NCBI RefSeq assembly: GCF_040529045.1
Contig: NZ_CP131914.1
Location: 1,968,501 to 2,032,500, forward strand
DNA from: Xanthomonas indica
GTDB lineage: Bacteria; Pseudomonadota; Gammaproteobacteria; Xanthomonadales; Xanthomonadaceae
Direction of reading: 5' to 3'
DNA length: 64,000 nt
Shown here: positions 57,216 to 64,000 of the stretch, one piece after another
Numbering within the stretch: position 1 is the stretch's first letter
Layout of the letters: the number at the start of each line of letters is the position of its first letter
Program-made: the position numbers and the translations under genes
The notes under the pieces: model-generated
Seen by the model: only the letters and a program-made list of their open reading frames with translations
Told to the model about the DNA's origin: nothing
The model's database searches: none

Positions 57216-58481
57216 TCAGGGCCTCCCGCCCGCCACCGCCGGCAGCGCGTCGCCGCCTGCCCGGCGCATCACCCAGTTGAACAGCGGCGTGGCCATCAGC
57301 GTGGAGGTGATGGCCATCAGCACCAGGATCGAGAACAGACCCTGTTCGATCACCCCGGCCTGCAGGCCGATGTTGATGATGATCAGTTCCATCAGGCCGC
57401 GCGCGTTCATCAACGCGCCGATCGCCATTGAATTGCGGTTGTTCTCGCCGCTCAGCCGTGCCGCGCCCCAGCAGGCGATGCCCTTGCCCAGGAACGAGGC
57501 CAGCAGCACCACGCCGGCGGCCAGCAGGATCTGCGGATCCAGCAGCACGCTCAGTTCGGTCTTGAGGCCGGAGAAGGTGAAGAACATCGGCAGCAGGAAC
57601 ACCACCACGAACGGCTGCAACTGCTCGCGCAGCTTCTCGGTCAGCGCGCCCTTGGGCAGGCAGGCGCCGAGCAGGAAGCCGCCGAACACCGCGTGGATGC
57701 CGATCGCATCCATCGCCCAGGCGCTGGTGCAGAACAGCATCAGCACCACCGCCAGCACGCCGGCGCTCAGCGGCTGGTCGGCGCGCACGTGGTCGGCCAG
57801 GCGGCGTAGCCAGTGGCGGCCGACCAGCAGCATGAACAGCGCATAGCCCACGCCGCCGCCGATTGCCAGATAGGCGCTGCCCCAGCTGCCGCCGAAGCTG
57901 GCCAGTACCACCGCCAGGATGCACCAGGCCGCGGCGTCGTCGACCGCGCCGGCGGTCAGCGCCAGGGTGCCCAGCGGGCTGCCGGTGAGACCGCGCTCGT
58001 GGATGATCCGCGCCAGCATCGGGAACGCGGTGATGGCGATGGCCGCCCCCAGGAACAGCGACGCCTCCAGCAGCTTGGTCTTGGCCGAGAACAGCCCCGG
58101 CACGTGCAGCAGCCACGGCGCCAGCACGAACGCCAGCACGAACGGCACGGCGATGCCGGCCAGCGACACGCCCATCGCGCTGCGGTAGCGCGTACGGAAG
58201 TGGTCGCCGCGGAAATCGGTGCCGACCAGAAACATGTACAGGCCCACGCCGAACTGCGCGGCCACGTACAGCATGTCCAGGGTCGGCTTGGGAAACAGTG
58301 CCTGCTGCACGTCCGGCAGCAGCGCGCCGAACAGCGACGGCCCCAACGCGACGCCGGCGATCATCTCGCCGACCACCTGCGGCTGGCCCAGGCGCCTGGC
58401 CAGCAGGCCGACCAGGCGGCACACCAGCAGGATCACCGCCGCCTGCAGGAAGAAGTACACCGACATCTGCGGGGTGGTCAT
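57216..58481 (-). CDS. Cation:proton antiporter, CPA2 family
   Basis: The 421-residue membrane protein has 12-13 hydrophobic helices. It shows CPA2 signatures: RLGQPQVVGEMIAGVALGPS, FLVGTDFRGD, AITAFPMLARIIHERGL, TAGAVDDAAAWCIL (the ion-binding Asp-Asp) and MNARGLMELIIINIGLQAGV. No regulatory TrkA/RCK domain is attached. It exchanges H+ for Na+ or K+; which one is unknown. The ATG at 58481 is used instead of an upstream in-frame ATG that overlaps the divergent dipeptidase promoter region. Confidence 0.92.
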   Translation of the reverse strand: MTTPQMSVYFFLQAAVILLVCRLVGLLARRLGQPQVVGEMIAGVALGPSLFGALLPDVQQALFPKPTLDMLYVAAQFGVGLYMFLVGTDFRGDHFRTRYRSAMGVSLAGIAVPFVLAFVLAPWLLHVPGLFSAKTKLLEASLFLGAAIAITAFPMLARIIHERGLTGSPLGTLALTAGAVDDAAAWCILAVVLASFGGSWGSAYLAIGGGVGYALFMLLVGRHWLRRLADHVRADQPLSAGVLAVVLMLFCTSAWAMDAIGIHAVFGGFLLGACLPKGALTEKLREQLQPFVVVFLLPMFFTFSGLKTELSVLLDPQILLAAGVVLLASFLGKGIACWGAARLSGENNRNSMAIGALMNARGLMELIIINIGLQAGVIEQGLFSILVLMAITSTLMATPLFNWVMRRAGGDALPAVAGGRP

Positions 58482-58658
58482 GGGCGGCCGTCCTGGAAGT
58501 GTCGGCGGATGATAGGAGGCCGGGGCCGCGAAATCCATGCGCGCGCCGCGTCACGTGGTGGGGCGGGGCGCGTTTGCGGTATGGTGCCTCGCGCGCGCAT
58601 CGCGCATGCCCGTCACCCATGCGGGCCGACACCGCAGGACGCACCGGGGAGCGAAGCG

Positions 58659-59789
58659 ATGAGCAAGGGATGGACGCGGCGGCAATGCCTGGGCGCCGGT
58701 GCCGCGGGCGCAGTGGCCGGTTTGCTGCCAGGGGCCGCCATCGCCAGCGCCGCCGCTGCCGATGCGGGCGATGCCGATGCGCTGTACCGGCGCGCGCTGG
58801 TGCTCGACGCCAATGCGCTGGCCTCGATCGGGCAGGTGTTCGGCGGCCCGGATACGCCGCAGCTGCTGCAGCAATTGCGCGACTCCGGCGTGTCGGCGCT
58901 GAAGACCACGCTGGGCGGTGCGGCCGGCGACTTCGAGACCGCCGTGCAGGACATTGCCGCCGCGCAGGCGCTGGTCGAGCGTTATCCGCAGCACTTCCTC
59001 AAGGTGCTGCAACCGGCCGACCTGCGCCGCGCCAAGCGCGAGGGGCGCGTCGCGCTGATTTTTTCCTTCGAGTCGGCGGCGATGCTGGAGGACAAGCCCG
59101 CGCGCATCGATCTGTTCCGCCAGCTCGGTGTGCGGGTCATGCAACTCACCTACAACCGCACCACGCCGTTCGGCGTGGGCTGCCTGGACGGCGAGAGCGG
59201 CGGCGTCACCGCGCTCGGCCGCGACGCCATCGCGCGCATGAACCGGCTTGGGGTGGCGCTGGATCTGAGCCATTCCAACCTGCAGACCACCCGCGACGGC
59301 ATCGCCCTGTCGCAGCGCCCGCCGGTCATCACCCACGCCGGCTGTGCCGCGGTGTTTGCGCATCCGCGCAACAAGCAGGACGCCGAGCTGCGCGCCCTGG
59401 CCGGCAAGGGTGGGGTCATGGGCGTCTACATGCTGCCGTTCCTGACCGAGGACAGCCGCCAACCGCACCTGGCCGACTACATGCGCCACCTGCAGCACGC
59501 GCTGGACGTGTGCGGCGAGGACCATGTCGGCATCGGCACCGATTCGCTGTTCTTCCCGATCACCGAGCAGGACCGGCGCGCGTTCGAGGCGGACCTGGTG
59601 CAGCGCCGCCGCGACGGCATCGGCGCCCCGGGCGAGAACCGGCTGCCCTATCTGCCCGACGCCAACACCCCGCGCAAGCTCGAACGCGTCGCCGACGCAC
59701 TGCTGCGCCAGGGCTACAGCGCCCGCGTCGCCGACAAGGTGCTGGGCCTGAACTTCGAACGGGTCTTCGGCGAGATCTGGACCGTTTGA
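58659..59789 (+). CDS. Membrane dipeptidase, M19 family (Tat-exported)
   Basis: The 376-residue precursor begins with a twin-arginine-type signal (TRRQCLGAGAAGAVAGLLPG). The M19 (renal dipeptidase-like) amidohydrolase follows: LVLDANAL (first metal motif, with DAN replacing the more usual D-x-H), FSFESAAML, VMQLTYNRTTPFG, LDLSHSN, VITHAGCAAVF and VGIGTDS. The altered first metal-ligand motif may change or reduce metal binding. It would act on dipeptides in the periplasm. The ATG at 58659 gives the Tat signal. Confidence 0.88.
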   Translation: MSKGWTRRQCLGAGAAGAVAGLLPGAAIASAAAADAGDADALYRRALVLDANALASIGQVFGGPDTPQLLQQLRDSGVSALKTTLGGAAGDFETAVQDIAAAQALVERYPQHFLKVLQPADLRRAKREGRVALIFSFESAAMLEDKPARIDLFRQLGVRVMQLTYNRTTPFGVGCLDGESGGVTALGRDAIARMNRLGVALDLSHSNLQTTRDGIALSQRPPVITHAGCAAVFAHPRNKQDAELRALAGKGGVMGVYMLPFLTEDSRQPHLADYMRHLQHALDVCGEDHVGIGTDSLFFPITEQDRRAFEADLVQRRRDGIGAPGENRLPYLPDANTPRKLERVADALLRQGYSARVADKVLGLNFERVFGEIWTV

Positions 59790-59930
59790 CCCCGACCGAC
59801 CGCGGACGGCGCATCGCTGCCTCCGGCGCGATCGCCGTCGCTGGCAGGTGCAGGCTGAAAATTTTTTCGGATCACATGCGCTGCCGCCGACGCGGCTTCT
59901 TCACCAACACCCTTTTCACCAAGACGAGAG

Positions 59931-61211
59931 ATGCACATGCAACAGCATTCGAATGGACAACGTCCTGCGGCGGGAATGTCGCGCCGTGACTTTTCCCGTT
60001 TCGTGGGCCTTGGCGGCATGGCAGGAGTGGCCGCGCTCGCCGGCGTGGACGTCGCCGGCGCCAACGCCAATCCCAACACCACGCAGGCAGCGGCACCATC
60101 GTCCCCCATCGTCAACGTCAAGGATTTCGGCGCGGTCGGCGATGGTGCCAGCAACGACCAGCCGGCGATCCAGGCGGCCCTGGACAGCGTGGGCACCGAT
60201 GGCGGCTACGTGTTCTTTCCCAAGGGCTCCTATCGGGTCGACGCGCCGCTGTTCGTGAAGAGCAAGGTCAACAGCGCGGCCGGTTTCGTGGTGGCCGGCG
60301 CGGGGCAGAACTGCGCCATTCGCGCCGGCGACAACTTCCCGGCCAACGTGGCCCTGGTCTACGTGCTCGGCGGCAATGCCGCACTGTTCGACCTGGGGCT
60401 GGATGGCATGAACCGCGCGCAGAACGGCGTGGAGTACGCGTACTCCGCACCGGATCGTCCGGACGACCGCACCATCCTGATCCGCGGCGTGGCGTTCTCG
60501 CGGTTCCTGTCCAACGGCTTCCACTGCGTCGGCGGCGAGGGCTACCAGATCCGCGAGTGTTTCTTCAATTCCATCGGCGACTACGCGGTCTACAACCGCG
60601 ACGGCGGCATCAATTCGTTCGTCGAGGGCAACTACATGCTCGGCTGCGGGGGCGTCTATCTGGGGTCGACGTCGGCGCAGCCGGAAGGGGTCAGGATCGT
60701 CAACAACACCATTCTCGCCTCCGCCGGTTCGGGCATCGGCGTCTACGTCGACCGCGGCATGGAGATCAACATCTCGCACAACGTGATCGACCAGGTCAAG
60801 GTGGCCTCGGTGCAGGTCACCAACAACAGCTCCTACGTCAAATGCATCGGCAACTGGCTGTCGGGGCAACCCGGCACGGTGGTGTGCTCGTTGAGCCAGG
60901 ACGCCAACTCGATCACCTTCGCCGACAACACCTTCGAAGGCGGCGACTTCCAGTTGTCGGTGGTTTCCGACACCGTCGGCCGCATCCACGACATCACCGT
61001 CCACAACAACATCTTCAACAACACGCGCGACACCGCGATGTTCTTCAACAACATCTCCAGAGTCAGTATCATCGGCAACCATTGCCGCTCAAGCGGCAAG
61101 GAATCGCTGTTCTGGGGTGGCGGCCAGTACGGCGTGGCGATGGGCAACGTGCTCTGGAAGGGCCCGAACGCCGCTGCCGGCTTGGTACAGAACACCAACA
61201 TCGGGTGGTGA
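59931..61211 (+). CDS. Tat-exported right-handed beta-helix protein (pectate lyase superfamily)
   Basis: The 426-residue precursor has a Tat signal (SRRDFSRFVGLGGMAGVAAL). It then has the Pectate_lyase_3 opening VKDFGAVGDGASNDQPAIQA and GGYVFFPKGSYRV. Repeated parallel-beta-helix coils rich in Asn follow (VRIVNNTILASAGS, INISHNVIDQV, ITVHNNIFNNT, VSIIGNHC). Family members cleave or bind polysaccharides, including pectins and capsule; catalytic residues cannot be assigned. The first ATG is at 59931; a second at 59937 is equally possible. It is independent of the dipeptidase, 141 bp away. Confidence 0.85.
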   Translation: MHMQQHSNGQRPAAGMSRRDFSRFVGLGGMAGVAALAGVDVAGANANPNTTQAAAPSSPIVNVKDFGAVGDGASNDQPAIQAALDSVGTDGGYVFFPKGSYRVDAPLFVKSKVNSAAGFVVAGAGQNCAIRAGDNFPANVALVYVLGGNAALFDLGLDGMNRAQNGVEYAYSAPDRPDDRTILIRGVAFSRFLSNGFHCVGGEGYQIRECFFNSIGDYAVYNRDGGINSFVEGNYMLGCGGVYLGSTSAQPEGVRIVNNTILASAGSGIGVYVDRGMEINISHNVIDQVKVASVQVTNNSSYVKCIGNWLSGQPGTVVCSLSQDANSITFADNTFEGGDFQLSVVSDTVGRIHDITVHNNIFNNTRDTAMFFNNISRVSIIGNHCRSSGKESLFWGGGQYGVAMGNVLWKGPNAAAGLVQNTNIGW

Positions 61212-61605
61212 TGCGCGCATCGCGCCGGTGCCGGCAGGCTTTCTGCCGCACCGGCGCGACAATTCGGGGGCGGCGCGAGCGGAATGTTCCGCCCCATGGC
61301 GCCGCAGGGGCATACGGCAGTGCGCCCGTGCGCCCGTGCGGAGTCGGCATTGAGTGCATGCGCGCCAGCGTTGCACGCACCGCCTCCGAGCGTTCCAGCG
61401 GCGCCGCGCCGCCCGCATTGACCGGGCCCTCGCGCAGGTCCAGACTTGTCGCCCTCATTCGCACCCATCGTCACGCCGCCATGCCGTACGCACCGCTGCT
61501 GATATTGCCCAACGCCCTGCGCGTCAGCGCAGGCCGGGTGCGCCTGCCTGAAGGAATGGACGACGCCGTGCGCTAACGCCGGCCATCGCCGATCCGCCGC
61601 AGACA
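61212..61605. other. 394-bp region without a convincing gene
   Basis: No ORF with a Shine-Dalgarno sequence was found. A 31-codon frame at 61481-61576 (starting MPYAPLLILPN) ends 29 bp before the terminator hairpin, but it has no ribosome-binding site. If the promoter for the downstream EF-G-like gene lies here, the terminator would act as an attenuator. Confidence 0.5.
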
Positions 61606-61628
61606 AGCACCCGATGGGTGCTTTTTTT
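61606..61628 (+). terminator. Intrinsic terminator upstream of the EF-G-like gene
   Basis: AGCACCC-GAT-GGGTGCT followed by seven T in total. It ends transcription from the beta-helix gene or attenuates a leader transcript. Confidence 0.85.
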
Positions 61629-61680
61629 ATGCCTGTTTTTTCGCTGTTCCACCGTTCCGACACGCCAAGGAGAACGTGCC

Positions 61681-61710
61681 ATGCACTACGCCGCCGAACC
61701 CGAACCCTAG
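61681..61710 (+). CDS. Nine-codon leader ORF (MHYAAEPEP)
   Basis: AAGGAG (61667-61672) is 8 bp before ATG, an ideal ribosome-binding site, and stronger than that of the large downstream gene. The reading frame is nine codons, ending in Glu-Pro-Glu-Pro and a TAG stop at 61708, and is followed at once by an RNA hairpin. Proline-rich endings slow ribosomes at termination. This looks like a regulatory leader peptide for the EF-G-like gene, as seen upstream of some ribosome-protection and antibiotic-resistance genes. Conservation is untested. Confidence 0.55.
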   Translation: MHYAAEPEP

Positions 61711-61768
61711 CCGCATGCCAGCCTCGCCAACCGGGGCATGCGGCTTCCCCAGTGTTGGCAATGCGGAA
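61711..61768 (+). promoter_or_regulatory. Alternative RNA pairings between leader ORF and EF-G-like gene
   Basis: CCGCATGCC (61711-61719) starts at the leader stop. It can pair perfectly with GGCATGCGG (61735-61743), or, with one bulged A, with GGCAATGCGG (61757-61766). The second partner overlaps the GGAA Shine-Dalgarno (61765-61768) of the downstream gene. The duplicated right arm makes mutually exclusive structures, one of which hides the ribosome-binding site. Confidence 0.55.
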
Positions 61769-61776
61769 CCTTTCTC

Positions 61777-63840
61777 ATGAACACGAACACCCTTTCCCGC
61801 TGGCGCAACCTCGGCATCATCGCCCACATCGACGCCGGCAAGACCACCCTCACCGAACGCCTGTTGTGGGCCGCCGGTGCGATCCATCGTCTCGGCGAAG
61901 TCCACGATGGCGCCGCCACCACCGACTTCTCGGACATCGAACGCGCGCGCGGCATCAGCATCGGCGCGGCCGCGGTGCAGGTGCAGTGGGCGCCGGCCGG
62001 GCAGCCGACGCATCGCCTGACCCTGATCGACACCCCCGGACACATCGATTTTGCGATCGAGGTGGAACGCTCGCTGCGCGTGCTCGACGGCGCGGTCGCG
62101 GTGTTCTCCGCGGTCGACGGCGTGCAGCCGCAATCCGAGACCGTGTGGCGGCAGGCACGCCGCCACGGCGTGCCGATGCTCGCGTTCGTCAACAAGATGG
62201 ACCGTGCCGGCGCGTCGTTCGACGGTGTGCTGGCGCAGTTGCGCAGCAAGCTCGACGCGACGGTCTGGGCGGTCGGCGTGCCGTTGCCGGGCGACTCCGG
62301 CTTCGACGGCTGGAGCGACCTGGTCGGCGGCCGCCTGCTGACCTGGGACGACGCGGGGCAACTGCACACGCGCGCCTGGCATGCCGAGGAGGCGGCCGCG
62401 TTCGCGGAGGCGCGCGAGCAGTTGATCGCCGCGGTGGCCGAACACGACGAGGCGCTGGCGCAGGCCTATCTCGAGGAGCGCGCGATCGACGCCGAGCTGC
62501 TGCGCGGCGCCTTGCGCCGGGCCACCCTGGCCGGCGCCGGCGTGCCGGTGCTGGCCGGGTCGGCGTTCAAGCGCAAGGGCATCGAGCCGTTGCTGGACGC
62601 GATCGTCGACTGGTTGCCGTCGCCGCTGGACCGCCCGCCGGTGGCTGCACGGGCCGACGCCGACGGCGATGCCGGTGGCGAAGGCGGACACGAGACGTTG
62701 CTCGCGCCGGATCCGTCCGGCCCGCTGGCGGCGCTGGTGTTCAAGTTCGCGCATACCGCGCAGGGCCCGCTGGCGTTCGTGCGTGTGTACTCGGGCACCT
62801 TGCGCGTCGGCGACACGGTGTGGACGTCGCATGCGCGGCGTCCGCGCCGGGTCGGGCGGCTGGCGGTGGTGCAGGCGCAGCGCACCCACGACGTGGCGCA
62901 GGCCGAGGCCGGCGAGATCGTCGCCGTGCTCGGCTGGAAGGACGCGGTCAGCGGCGAGACGCTCAGCGGCGTGCAGGCGCGGTGGGTGCTGGAACGCATC
63001 CGCACGCAGCCGCCGGTGCTGGCGTGGCGGCTCGGCGCGGCCAATGCGGCCGAGCTGGTGCGGCTGGGTCAGGGCCTGGCGCGGCTGGCGCAGGAGGATC
63101 CGTCCTTCCGCGTCGACAGCGATCCGGAGACCGGCGAGGCGGTGATCTGGGGCATGGGCGAGTTGCACCTGGAGGTGATGGTGGAGCGCTTGCGCAGCGA
63201 GTGGCACGTGGACGTGCGCACCGGTGCGCCGCGCGTGGCCTACCAGGAAACGCCGCGTGCGGCCGCGCTGGGCGTGGCCGCACGGCTGTCCAAGCAGAAC
63301 GGCGGCCAGGGCCAGTTCGCGCAGGTGGTGCTGGACGTGCTGCCGCGCGCGGACGGCGCGGTGACCTTCGTCGACCGCAGCCGCGGCGGCGTCGTGCCGA
63401 AGACCTTCGTCGCCGCCACCGAGAAAGGCGCGCGTGCGGCGCTGGCGCAAGGCCCGCTCGGCCATCCGGTGGTCGGTGTGGAGGTGGTGCTGGTCGATGG
63501 CCAGGCGCATGCGGTGGATTCGTCGGACCTGGCGTTCCAGCGCGCGGCGTCGGACGCGGTGAAGGCGGCGCTGGCGCAGGTCGGCACGCAGTTGCTGGAG
63601 CCGGTGATGGCGGTGGCGATCGACACGCCCGCGCACAGCGTCGGCGACGTGCTCGGCGATCTGCAGCGGCGCGAGGGACGCGTCGTGGCGATCGAAGAGC
63701 GTGGCGCCCGCGCCGAGGTCGTGGCGCAGGCGCCGCTGGCGCAACTGCAGGCCTATGCCACTGCGTTGCGCTCGCTGACCCAGGGACGGGCATCGGCGAG
63801 CATGACCTTCGACGGCTATGCGCCGGTCAAGGCCGCGTGA
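61777..63840 (+). CDS. EF-G-like translational GTPase (EF-G paralogue)
   Basis: The 687-residue protein has the full EF-G/Tet-type layout. The G domain carries AHIDAGKTT (16-24), DTPGHIDF (85-92, catalytic His89) and NKMDRAG (139-145); a domain II with GPLAFVRVYSGTLRVGDTV follows. Domains III-V contain GMGELHLEVMVERL, VAYQETPR, and a terminal FDGYAPV. The switch I motif is RGISIGAA rather than RGITI. It is not adjacent to rpsL/rpsG/tuf, so it is not the canonical str-operon fusA; it may be an accessory EF-G II or a ribosome-protection factor. The ATG at 61777 has GGAA 8 bp upstream; in-frame ATG 61738 lies in the hairpin and is less likely. Confidence 0.88.
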   Translation: MNTNTLSRWRNLGIIAHIDAGKTTLTERLLWAAGAIHRLGEVHDGAATTDFSDIERARGISIGAAAVQVQWAPAGQPTHRLTLIDTPGHIDFAIEVERSLRVLDGAVAVFSAVDGVQPQSETVWRQARRHGVPMLAFVNKMDRAGASFDGVLAQLRSKLDATVWAVGVPLPGDSGFDGWSDLVGGRLLTWDDAGQLHTRAWHAEEAAAFAEAREQLIAAVAEHDEALAQAYLEERAIDAELLRGALRRATLAGAGVPVLAGSAFKRKGIEPLLDAIVDWLPSPLDRPPVAARADADGDAGGEGGHETLLAPDPSGPLAALVFKFAHTAQGPLAFVRVYSGTLRVGDTVWTSHARRPRRVGRLAVVQAQRTHDVAQAEAGEIVAVLGWKDAVSGETLSGVQARWVLERIRTQPPVLAWRLGAANAAELVRLGQGLARLAQEDPSFRVDSDPETGEAVIWGMGELHLEVMVERLRSEWHVDVRTGAPRVAYQETPRAAALGVAARLSKQNGGQGQFAQVVLDVLPRADGAVTFVDRSRGGVVPKTFVAATEKGARAALAQGPLGHPVVGVEVVLVDGQAHAVDSSDLAFQRAASDAVKAALAQVGTQLLEPVMAVAIDTPAHSVGDVLGDLQRREGRVVAIEERGARAEVVAQAPLAQLQAYATALRSLTQGRASASMTFDGYAPVKAA

Positions 63841-63874
63841 GCCGGATTGCCATCCGGCAATGCGGTAGGAGGAC

Positions 63875-63905
63875 GAGGAGCCGGTTCGCCGGCTCCTCTT
63901 TTTTT
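63875..63905 (+). terminator. Terminator of the EF-G-like gene
   Basis: GAGGAGCCGG-TTCG-CCGGCTCCTC followed by seven T, 35 bp after the stop. A weaker hairpin (GCCGGATTGCCATCCGGC) begins directly after the stop at 63841. The last 95 bp of the window show nothing recognisable. Confidence 0.95.
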
Positions 63906-64000
63906 AAGTGCACTACGGCCGCGCAGCCGCCAGATGGAGGCGGACGGCGCTCGGCATCCTCATCGGGCAGGCGTCAACGGTAGCTCCTGTGCGCCGCCCG

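Noticed and set aside
57216-61211. A toxin/immunity or defence island around the DUF4261-like gene, antiporter, dipeptidase and beta-helix protein
   Set aside because: The genes are on both strands with separate promoters, and no nuclease, toxin, secretion-system or mobile-element gene is present.
61481-61576. 31-codon ORF before the 61606 terminator
   Set aside because: No ribosome-binding site and no recognisable features; noted only within the gap description.

Overview
The window is a high-GC, gene-dense chromosomal segment from a Xanthomonadaceae gammaproteobacterium, most likely Xanthomonas or a near relative. The evidence is the housekeeping gene order (rplU-rpmA-obg, rpsT/murJ-ribF-ileS-lspA-ispH), a cyoABCD quinol oxidase, a FecI/FecR/TonB-receptor cassette, and many short intergenic inverted repeats built on GGAGCGGCTTCAGCCGC. 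No prophage, transposase, integrase, CRISPR array or rRNA is visible.

Layout. 1-134: start of a Rieske oxygenase running off the left edge. 328-1515: purT. 1595-4500 (minus): a five-gene operon of roadblock/LC7 protein, Aer-like PAS protein, PhnD-like binding protein without signal peptide, and two orphan proteins, the last resembling a second, divergent roadblock domain. It is preceded by a perfect ANR/FNR-type box. This is the least explained and most interesting gene set here. 4813-11477: a nuclease-like lipoprotein, bpt, an EF-hand protein, a DUF2007-like protein, tesB, a crotonase, a PCuAC copper chaperone and a thioesterase. 11477-24443: uvrA, rplU-rpmA-obg, rpsT, murJ-ribF-ileS-lspA-ispH. 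24837-26497: two unknown membrane/exported proteins. 26616-30919: tRNA-Thr(CGU) and cyoABCD. 31132-32482: a MarR/SDR divergon with two almost identical operator palindromes. 32641-36225: M61 peptidase and radA.

36523-44086 (minus): ECF sigma factor, FecR, a TonB receptor with STN signalling domain, a histidine acid phosphatase (phytase-like), and a secreted phosphodiesterase-fold enzyme fused to a jacalin-like lectin. This looks like a substrate-induced phosphate-ester scavenging locus.

44409-55630: an oxidative (Weimberg-type) pentose locus. It holds a sugar-acid dehydratase and XylB-like sugar dehydrogenase (divergent), a LysR regulator, a GguC/AraD1 dehydratase, an alpha-ketoglutaric semialdehyde dehydrogenase, and a YtfQRT-YjfF furanose ABC importer. 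Together they can import a sugar and turn a pentose into 2-oxoglutarate. Matching inverted-repeat sequences lie in both divergent promoter regions.

55676-64000: GST, a DUF4261-like protein, a CPA2 antiporter, a Tat-exported M19 dipeptidase, a Tat-exported beta-helix (pectate-lyase-fold) protein, and an EF-G paralogue. The EF-G paralogue is preceded by a nine-codon leader ORF and two alternative RNA pairings, which look like a translational attenuator. All calls come from reading the sequence; no database search was run.
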